NCBI GenBank assembly: GCA_003343995.1
Contig: QAKE01000024.1
Coordinates: forward strand, 1-18,754
DNA: 18,754 bases
Origin: Bacillota bacterium
GTDB taxonomy: Bacteria; Bacillota; Clostridia; Christensenellales; Borkfalkiaceae
Direction: 5' to 3'
This document shows, piece by piece, positions 13,798 through 18,754 of the stretch. The notes below the pieces were generated by a model. That model did no database searches, was not told the origin of the DNA, and saw nothing but the letters and a program-made list of their open reading frames with translations. Within the stretch, counting starts at the first letter, position 1, and each line of letters opens with the position of its first letter. Position numbers and translations under genes: made by a program.

Positions 13798-15906
13798 GTG
13801 AATTCTGAAATTAAAGTATGTGATTTGGGAATCGGGCAAAAAGAAGTATTTCGAGAACTGGAATGGTCTCTGGAATCTCCGCATCTACTAAGCGATCTGC
13901 TGCAGCAGGTCATGAGCGAGCTGGACCAGTACTTTTTTACGCGCGGGAGAACATATCTATCCGGCCAGCGTAAGTTGCTGGAGCATGCTGCACGCGCGAT
14001 CCTTGGTGCGGAAGAGGACCCGTCTGTGGTTATCCCGTTACTTCCGGGGGTGGGAAAGTCTACGTTGCTACGTTCTATCTTAAAGGTACTTGCACGGCAG
14101 TTTGCGAAAAGTACCGACTACGCAACACGGCTTGGAGGCGTCATCATCGTTGTCGAGAAAACAGCCGAGGCTTACGAGTTGCGCGATCTGATCAATAGCG
14201 TAGGCGATCATCTCGCCCACGTCCTCGAGGGCCCGAATGACTTTAACATAGCGCACGGCAGTTGTCTGCGTGGCGAGGTCGCAGGCTACATGGATTGTCC
14301 CGGCCGTTCCTGCCCGGATGCAGCAACGTGTCCGTTGCTGCAATCAGCGGCAAAGGCCAACCAGACGCCATTTTTAATTCTGATGCATGCGCGATATCAA
14401 GCGTATATTTCAGATTTGACCCCATTTCGTCCATGGGTATCCCCGACCGAGCAAATGCGCTGCCGTAATCTGCTTATCGTGGACGAGGCGCCGGCATTGT
14501 TGTCGGACAATCGTATTGCAATCAGCGAAATAGCCAACTTGGAGATCCAAATCAGCCGCCTCAAACCAAGTTATCAGCGACAAACTGATTATATGAAAAG
14601 CGGTCTCCTGCTCCAATTAGGGATGCAACTGCGTCAACCTTTTCACGTATTGATGCGCCTTTGCCGCGAACGTTTCGGACGGCTGGGCGCAGTTGATGCT
14701 GATTTGCTGAAAGAGGCCGGTTTTGATTGGGACGCACTGGACAGCTTTACAAAACAGCTGGCCCACTACGCCGGATGCAGTGCTAATAGCTGGATTGAGA
14801 AACTTCGTGCACTCCGCACAGGACGCGCGGTTTTTATGGTCGGTCAGGAAAAAATGCTCGTAATTCCAACGTGCCTTACACCAGATACGCGAAATTGTTT
14901 ACGCAGTTTCATCCTCAGCGGGTCCGCATCGCTGTCCCCTGAGTTGGTATCCAATCCTGATTTTAGGGTATTGGAAGGCAAGTTAGATAAATCGAATAGT
15001 CATCTATCGATTTACATCCAACACACAGATGCTTTCGCCACGAGCAAAACCGCGATGCAGCGTATAGGAAACCGCAAGGCACTTGCAGCGTGGTTACGGT
15101 ACCGTCTTGCGCAGATCCCGGAGAAAGAAAAGGTGCTGGTTGTAACCTACAAGAGCTACGCAGCTGAACTTTGGAATGAGCTGTCCGATTTTCACGATCA
15201 GTTGATTCCATTGCAATCTGATGATGGTTCACCGCCCAAACCCTATCTTCCGTATTTTGGCGGAATGAACGGGTCAAATCAATATCGCGCGGCCACTTAT
15301 GTAATATGTGCTGGGCTTGGTCGATTTGAGTTTTCGGACTACCTCAATCGGGCGCTTGCATTCGATTTTGATGGAAAATCATGGAACGAGTTGCAGCAGA
15401 GCTGCCAACAGAATGCTATCAATGACGCTAGTGAACTGCTATGTGTGAAGCATGCGGCCAATCTTACGCTTGCGCGTGATCTGGTGCAACTGGTTTTTCG
15501 CAGCGCACTGCGCAACCATAGCGAAGCAACACCGGTAACTTTATGGTTGGTTCAGCCGCCAAGCGAGGTAGTAATGCTGGTAAAATCGTTCTTTAGCGAC
15601 TGCGTGGTTATCGAGAGCAACGAGTTGCCGACAGAGTGTCTGATAGAGACCGCGGCTCATCGTACCGTAAAAGGCAAACTGACCCACGCAGCACAACTGC
15701 TGCAATGGCTGAAAGAGTGGGACGGAGCTGAAATATCAGTTGCCGAGATCCAGCACACTCTGAAAATGACGCCTACGCAATGGAAGGAAGCCCGAAAGAA
15801 CGAGGTGGTTCGAAGCATTTTTGAGCAACAAATCCAATCACGGCGTTTAGGCAAGGATACGCTGATCCGATCCGCAAACGATGCAGACCGTACCCATATA
15901 TTATAG
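13798..15906 (+). CDS. DinG/XPD-like SF2 helicase with four-cysteine cluster
   Basis: A 702-residue protein from GTG 13798, the only in-frame start after the upstream stop. Walker A is LPGVGKST (82-89) and Walker B is LLIVDEAP (225-232). Between them Cys156, Cys167, Cys172 and Cys178 form a C-x10-C-x4-C-x5-C cluster, in the place where DinG/XPD helicases bind a 4Fe-4S cluster. The MHARYQ segment before Walker B resembles the NHALL motif of that family. Motif III-like ILSGSAS (372-378), motif IV-like KVLVVTYKSY (445-454) and motif VI-like QLVFRSALR (564-572) follow. The C-terminus (ISVAEIQHTLKMTPTQWKEAR, 646-666) looks like an HTH. Motifs are diverged (DEAP rather than DEAH). It should be a 5'-3' DNA helicase; with its operon partner it may act in element replication or in defence. 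Confidence 0.7.
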   Translation: MNSEIKVCDLGIGQKEVFRELEWSLESPHLLSDLLQQVMSELDQYFFTRGRTYLSGQRKLLEHAARAILGAEEDPSVVIPLLPGVGKSTLLRSILKVLARQFAKSTDYATRLGGVIIVVEKTAEAYELRDLINSVGDHLAHVLEGPNDFNIAHGSCLRGEVAGYMDCPGRSCPDAATCPLLQSAAKANQTPFLILMHARYQAYISDLTPFRPWVSPTEQMRCRNLLIVDEAPALLSDNRIAISEIANLEIQISRLKPSYQRQTDYMKSGLLLQLGMQLRQPFHVLMRLCRERFGRLGAVDADLLKEAGFDWDALDSFTKQLAHYAGCSANSWIEKLRALRTGRAVFMVGQEKMLVIPTCLTPDTRNCLRSFILSGSASLSPELVSNPDFRVLEGKLDKSNSHLSIYIQHTDAFATSKTAMQRIGNRKALAAWLRYRLAQIPEKEKVLVVTYKSYAAELWNELSDFHDQLIPLQSDDGSPPKPYLPYFGGMNGSNQYRAATYVICAGLGRFEFSDYLNRALAFDFDGKSWNELQQSCQQNAINDASELLCVKHAANLTLARDLVQLVFRSALRNHSEATPVTLWLVQPPSEVVMLVKSFFSDCVVIESNELPTECLIETAAHRTVKGKLTHAAQLLQWLKEWDGAEISVAEIQHTLKMTPTQWKEARKNEVVRSIFEQQIQSRRLGKDTLIRSANDADRTHIL

Positions 15907-15989
15907 CTATGAAGGATACACCACGCGTATATCGCATCTAACCTAATGTGCTCAAGACGCGACCGAAGAATTTTAGGAGGTAAATACAT

Positions 15990-16262
15990 ATGTCCGACAT
16001 CACAATTATTCCAACAAAACAGTGGTACGACACCGCGTCCATCTCGGAAACCCACCGTCGCCTGCTGGCGGAGGGACACCATGTGTCCGAAAATGCACTC
16101 CGAGGCTGGGTGAGGCAGGGCATCCTGCCTGCCGCCCGAATTGGCCGGACGTGTCTGATTTATTATCCGAACGTCCTCAAACTTCTGCACGAGGGTACCG
16201 GCATGCCGCCCGAGGCGTCTGACAAGCGTCCGCCGCACATCCCACCGCGTATCGCAATTTGA
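15990..16262 (+). CDS. xis: Excisionase-like HTH protein (Xis)
   Basis: A 90-residue protein with RBS TAGGAGG ahead of ATG 15990. The core, VSENALRGWVRQGILPAARI then GRTCLIYYPNVLKLL, is a MerR/HTH_17-type winged helix as found in recombination directionality factors. The Pro-rich C-terminal tail (GMPPEASDKRPPHIPPRI) is probably disordered. It lies directly upstream of the tyrosine integrase gene with a strong hairpin terminator between them, so excisionase and integrase levels can differ. By location it is the likely partner of that integrase for excision. The gene name is by role, not by a match to one specific protein. Confidence 0.75.
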   Translation: MSDITIIPTKQWYDTASISETHRRLLAEGHHVSENALRGWVRQGILPAARIGRTCLIYYPNVLKLLHEGTGMPPEASDKRPPHIPPRIAI

Positions 16263-16273
16263 ATCCAAGCACC

Positions 16274-16309
16274 GCTGGCACGTCCGACTTGGCGTGCCAG
16301 CCGCTTTTT
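16274..16309 (+). terminator. Terminator between xis and the integrase
   Basis: GCTGGCACG (16274-16282) and CGTGCCAGC (16293-16301) form a perfect 9-bp stem with a 10-base loop; TTTTT follows 3 bases later. It ends 4 bases before the integrase RBS, so read-through would decide integrase expression. Confidence 0.8.
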
Positions 16310-16332
16310 CCGAAGGAGGCATCTATAATAAC

Positions 16333-17775
16333 GTGGCAACCATCACAAAAATCCACGGTAAAACCGGTTTGAGCTTCAAGATCACCGTGCATTGCGGTTA
16401 TGATGAACTTTACCGCAAACGGCGTCATTATAAAACCTATCGTCCACCCGCGACATGGTCGGAGCAGCGCGCCGAGCGGGAGGCACAGCGAGTCGCTGTC
16501 GAGTTTGAAAACAGCATCAGGCAGGGCTTCCGCCTTGATAACCGCAAAACCTTTGCGGAATATGCAGCCTATGTCATCGATCTTAAGGCGCATACCGGCA
16601 CCAAGCACAGCACAATTGAGCTGTACAAGCACCTGTGCGAGCGAATCAACCCGGCGATCGGTCATTTCAAGCTGACCGAAATCCGTCCGCAGCATCTCAA
16701 CCGTTTATATGTCAGTCTGGCAGAGGATTGCATCAAACACTCCGCCGATAATGCCCGAGCCAAGGTCGATCTGGGGGCACTGCTTGCAGAACGGAAAGTC
16801 TCCCGCGCTGCCCTATCGCGACAAGCGAAACTCAGCCCATCCACTGTGACTGCCGCTTGCCGGGGACAGACCATCCGGCAGGCCTCAGCAGAAGCGATCG
16901 CCTCTGCCCTCAGTATACCACCACGGGATCTTTTTGACTACTTCCACAGCGAAGAAAAGCTCGCAGTCAAAACGATTTTGCAGCATCATCGCTTCATTTC
17001 CGCTGTTTTATCACAGGCTGAAAAGGAAATGCTCGTCACCTATAACGCTGCCAGCCGCGCCACGCTTCCCAAAGCAAGACGCAGCAAGGTCAACTATTTT
17101 CAGCCGGAAGAGATCACCGCCATCGTACAGGCGGTGGAATCTGAACCGCTGAAATGGAGGCTGATCACCCATTTGCTACTCGTCACCGGATGCCGCCGTG
17201 GTGAGATCATGGGACTGAAATGGGATCGCGTCCATCTGGACAAGCATTATCTGACGATTGACAATAATCTGCGCTATTCCAAGGCGCGCGGCATCTATGA
17301 AGAGACACCAAAAACCGGTGAAACGCGGTACATATCCATCCCCGCAGAAACCATCTCATTGCTACGCGAGTATCAGTCGGAACAGGAGCAGCTTCGAAAG
17401 CTCAACGGCGACCGTTGGCGGAATACCGGTTTCGTGTTTACCCGGGATGACGGCCGCGCCATGCATCCGGACAGTATCACCGCATGGCTGGCAAAGTTCA
17501 GCAAACGGCATGGACTGCCGCATATCAATCCGCACGCTTTCCGCCATACCGTAGCAAGCGTCCTGATTGCCAACCACACCGATGTGGTCACGGTCGCACG
17601 GCAGCTGGGGCATTCCAGTGCAACGACTACTGAGACCTACTATGCGCATCTGATTGAAGAATCGCGCGTGCAGGCCAGCGAGTGCATTGCCGATGTGATG
17701 CTGCGCCGGGCTATTCCATCCGATACCACGCCGCAGCCTCCGCCCTGCCCGGTTGACAACCAACGATCTTTGTAA
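16333..17775 (+). CDS. int: Tyrosine recombinase/integrase with inserted XRE-like HTH
   Basis: A 480-residue integrase from GTG 16333, with AAGGAGG at 16313-16319, a rather long 13-base spacing. Catalytic residues are all visible: Arg288 in TGCRRGE, Lys327 in KTGETR, His401 and Arg404 in HAFRHT, His427 in LGHSS, and the nucleophile Tyr437 in TYYAHL. Residues 1-50 resemble the arm-binding domain and about 75-245 the core-binding domain. The core-binding domain is interrupted at about residues 144-204 (bases 16762-16944) by a segment with XRE HTH features: LGALLAERKVSRAALSRQAK, then LSPSTVTAACRGQTI and AIASALSIPPRDLFDYF. The enzyme should integrate and excise the element, aided by Xis. The stop codon lies inside the operator of the downstream toxin-antitoxin pair. 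Confidence 0.9.
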   Translation: MATITKIHGKTGLSFKITVHCGYDELYRKRRHYKTYRPPATWSEQRAEREAQRVAVEFENSIRQGFRLDNRKTFAEYAAYVIDLKAHTGTKHSTIELYKHLCERINPAIGHFKLTEIRPQHLNRLYVSLAEDCIKHSADNARAKVDLGALLAERKVSRAALSRQAKLSPSTVTAACRGQTIRQASAEAIASALSIPPRDLFDYFHSEEKLAVKTILQHHRFISAVLSQAEKEMLVTYNAASRATLPKARRSKVNYFQPEEITAIVQAVESEPLKWRLITHLLLVTGCRRGEIMGLKWDRVHLDKHYLTIDNNLRYSKARGIYEETPKTGETRYISIPAETISLLREYQSEQEQLRKLNGDRWRNTGFVFTRDDGRAMHPDSITAWLAKFSKRHGLPHINPHAFRHTVASVLIANHTDVVTVARQLGHSSATTTETYYAHLIEESRVQASECIADVMLRRAIPSDTTPQPPPCPVDNQRSL

Positions 17776-17791
17776 TACAATTGCATTACAA
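17753..17791 (+). promoter_or_regulatory. Promoter and operator of the RelBE-type module
   Basis: TTGACA (17753-17758) and TACAAT (17776-17781) are spaced by 17 bases. A 22-bp palindrome (17770-17791) with arms TTGTAAT and ATTACAA, a CAATTG centre and one mismatched pair covers the -10. This is the expected site for antitoxin/toxin autorepression. It overlaps the integrase stop codon at 17773-17775. Confidence 0.85.
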
Positions 17792-17804
17792 GGAGGTGCT
17801 CGAT

Positions 17805-18110
17805 ATGGCAATGGATGCAACCCTTCAAATCCGGATCGACAGTGCATTAAAAGAGCAGGTTGAAGCACTTTACCGCAGCATGGGGACTTCGTTTGCCGAG
17901 GCAGTGCGGATTTTCGCACAACAGAGCCTGCGGGAAGGCGGCATGCCGTTCCGTCCCAGCCTGAAAACTTGGGAAGACATGAGCGAGCATGAAATCAGCG
18001 AACGACTTCTGCAAAGCGAATCGGATATTGCCGCCAACCGCATTTGTTCTCAGCGCGATCTTGATGATAAGATAAAGGGGCTTTTGAACAACCGTGATGG
18101 CAACTTATGA
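17805..18110 (+). CDS. RelB/DinJ-family antitoxin
   Basis: A 101-residue protein from ATG 17805 with AGGAGG 8 bases upstream; the longer frame from 17781 lies inside the operator. The N-terminus (LQIRIDSALKEQVEALYRSM then GTSFAEAVRIFAQQSLREGG) is the ribbon-helix-helix DNA-binding domain typical of RelB/DinJ. The C-terminal half (WEDMSEHEISERLLQSESD and onward) is the charged, probably flexible toxin-wrapping part. It should neutralise the toxin encoded next and repress its own promoter. It overlaps the toxin gene by about 14-17 bases. Such modules stabilise mobile elements. Confidence 0.85.
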   Translation: MAMDATLQIRIDSALKEQVEALYRSMGTSFAEAVRIFAQQSLREGGMPFRPSLKTWEDMSEHEISERLLQSESDIAANRICSQRDLDDKIKGLLNNRDGNL

Positions 18111-18435
18111 GATTTACTATACGGAAACCGCTGAGCAGGATATTTTGGAGAAATTCTCCTATATCCTGCACCAATTCAGAGATCCCACTCTTGCGGAAAC
18201 CTGGTATACGAGGCTGCGGGAAGTGATTCAAAGCAATCTGTCTCAATTCCCTGAAAAGTATCCCCTGTACAATGTAGTGCCGTGGAACGAAAAGGGTATC
18301 CGGCAGTTTATCAACCGCAATGACGTGATCCTGTATTCGATTGACGAGACATGCAAGCAGGTTTATATCCGCAGCGCGTGTACACAGGGTCAGGATCTTT
18401 CCGCCCATTTAACCGAGCAGGCGGATACCGAATGA
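18094..18435 (+). CDS. RelE/ParE-superfamily toxin
   Basis: A 113-residue protein (start GTG 18094 or ATG 18097) overlapping the antitoxin stop, which implies coupled translation. Pattern: TYEIYYTETAEQDILEKFSY, then LAETWYTRLREVIQSNLSQF, PEKYPLYN, GIRQFINRNDVILYSID and VYIRSACTQGQDL. This fits the RelE/ParE fold (two helices followed by a beta sheet with a conserved Arg). RelE members cleave mRNA on the ribosome and ParE members poison gyrase; the sequence does not allow a choice between them by eye. A terminator follows 35 bases after the stop. Confidence 0.85.
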   Translation: MMATYEIYYTETAEQDILEKFSYILHQFRDPTLAETWYTRLREVIQSNLSQFPEKYPLYNVVPWNEKGIRQFINRNDVILYSIDETCKQVYIRSACTQGQDLSAHLTEQADTE

Positions 18436-18470
18436 GATAGCGATCCTGTCGATGGTGATTTATACGTAAA

Positions 18471-18499
18471 AGAGCAGCCGAAACCGGCTGTTCTTTTTT
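18471..18499 (+). terminator. Terminator of the toxin-antitoxin operon
   Basis: AGAGCAGCCG and CGGCTGTTCT pair over 10 bp with one wobble around an AAAC loop, followed by a T-run. Confidence 0.9.
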
Positions 18500-18519
18500 T
18501 GTTTTCCTCTATCATTCTC

Positions 18520-18549
18520 GGCGTCCAAATGGACGCCACGGCGGACGCC
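18520..18549. repeat. GGACGCC inverted/direct repeats
   Basis: GGCGTCC, AAAT, GGACGCC make a perfect 7-bp hairpin (18520-18537); a third copy of GGACGCC follows at 18543-18549. The rest of 18550-18704 holds no gene I can support, only a 10-bp palindrome CTGCATGCAG at 18635-18644. Recombinase or regulator binding sites near an element end are possible. Confidence 0.45.
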
Positions 18550-18704
18550 AAATTTTCTTTCCTGCTTTTATCTCCAAAAATAGTTGCAAAAAGCCGCTAT
18601 TCCTTTCGTGCAAAAATCGGCATCCCAGCCCCATCTGCATGCAGTTTGGGCACCACCCTGCCGGAGTTTCAGCCCCACTTTCACGCTCTGAAGCCCCAAT
18701 GCCT

Positions 18705-18747
18705 TATAATTGGTTTAGCACAGCCATACTGTGACTAAATCAATTGG
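18705..18747 (+). promoter_or_regulatory. Promoter/operator and RBS of a gene beyond the window
   Basis: A consensus -10 TATAAT (18705-18710) is followed by an inverted repeat, TTTAGCACAG (18714-18723) and CTGTGACTAAA (18729-18739), with one bulged base. Then comes GGAGG (18746-18750 region) near the window edge. The -35 is poor. The palindrome covers the expected start of transcription, so the outside gene is probably repressed or self-regulated. Confidence 0.5.
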
Positions 18748-18754
18748 AGGTTTT

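Larger units (their letters stand above)
1..18754. mobile_element. Part of a composite integrative/conjugative or mobilizable element
   Basis: The whole window is made of mobile-element cargo: a relaxase fragment, a replication initiator, a serine resolvase with its repeats, a tyrosine integrase with an excisionase, a RelBE-type module and several accessory genes. No core-genome gene was recognised. Neither true end of the element can be placed. The left edge is inside a relaxase gene and the right edge is at the RBS of a gene outside the window. The truncated relaxase suggests one element has been inserted into, or recombined with, another. Exact boundaries are unknown. Confidence 0.6.

Noticed and set aside
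15657..16322. 221-aa minus-strand ORF across the helicase end and xis
   Set aside because: It covers two plus-strand genes with RBSs and a terminator; composition is that of a shadow.
18499..18738. 79-aa plus-strand ORF after the TA terminator
   Set aside because: Starts in the terminator T-run, has no RBS, and covers palindromes and a promoter; no protein-like pattern.

Overview
The window looks like a piece of a composite conjugative or mobilizable element from a mid-GC Clostridia-type Firmicute, probably a gut Oscillospiraceae or Lachnospiraceae relative. This is an inference. It rests on a clostridial-type MOBP relaxase fragment, strong AGGAGG ribosome binding sites, DUF960-like genes, an Amidoligase_2-type gene, small excisionase-like proteins, a serine resolvase, a tyrosine integrase and a RelBE-type toxin-antitoxin pair. 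No rRNA, tRNA, CRISPR array or housekeeping gene was seen.

Left part (1-4550). The window opens inside a relaxase gene, which is cut just after its HxH metal-binding motif near base 361. Foreign sequence follows, including a rolling-circle-type replication initiator (448-1455) whose frame happens to be open to the relaxase frame. A Upf1-like SF1 helicase (3896-1458, minus) converges on it with only 2 bases between stop codons. Two overlapping excisionase-like HTH genes follow (4132-4547).

Middle part (4550-9995). Two minus-strand lipoprotein genes form an operon, read from a near-consensus promoter that carries a perfect palindrome in its spacer. A divergent XRE-type regulator lies next to it. 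Then come two paralogous DUF960-like genes, each preceded by its own hairpin terminator. After them is a tight cassette: a triple zinc-ribbon amidoligase, a class II glutamine amidotransferase overlapping it by one base, and an unlisted 28-residue peptide gene with its own strong RBS. Next are resolvase-type inverted repeats and the serine recombinase they probably serve.

Right part (9996-18754). A 99-bp foldable element with 12-bp perfect outer arms lies between the recombinase and an unrecognised 620-residue minus-strand gene. That gene is divergent from a two-gene operon: a 534-residue protein of uncertain family and a DinG/XPD-like helicase with a four-cysteine cluster. A 12-bp palindrome sits in the shared promoter region. 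An excisionase, a terminator, a tyrosine integrase with an XRE-like HTH apparently inserted in its core-binding domain, and a RelB/RelE-type module follow. The TA promoter and operator overlap the end of the integrase gene. The window ends in non-coding DNA with palindromes and the RBS of a gene lying outside.

The most interesting units are the amidoligase-amidotransferase-peptide cassette, the DinG-like operon with its divergent unknown neighbour, the HTH-inserted integrase, and the folded element at 10047-10145. Family assignments are from motif reading only; no database search was possible.
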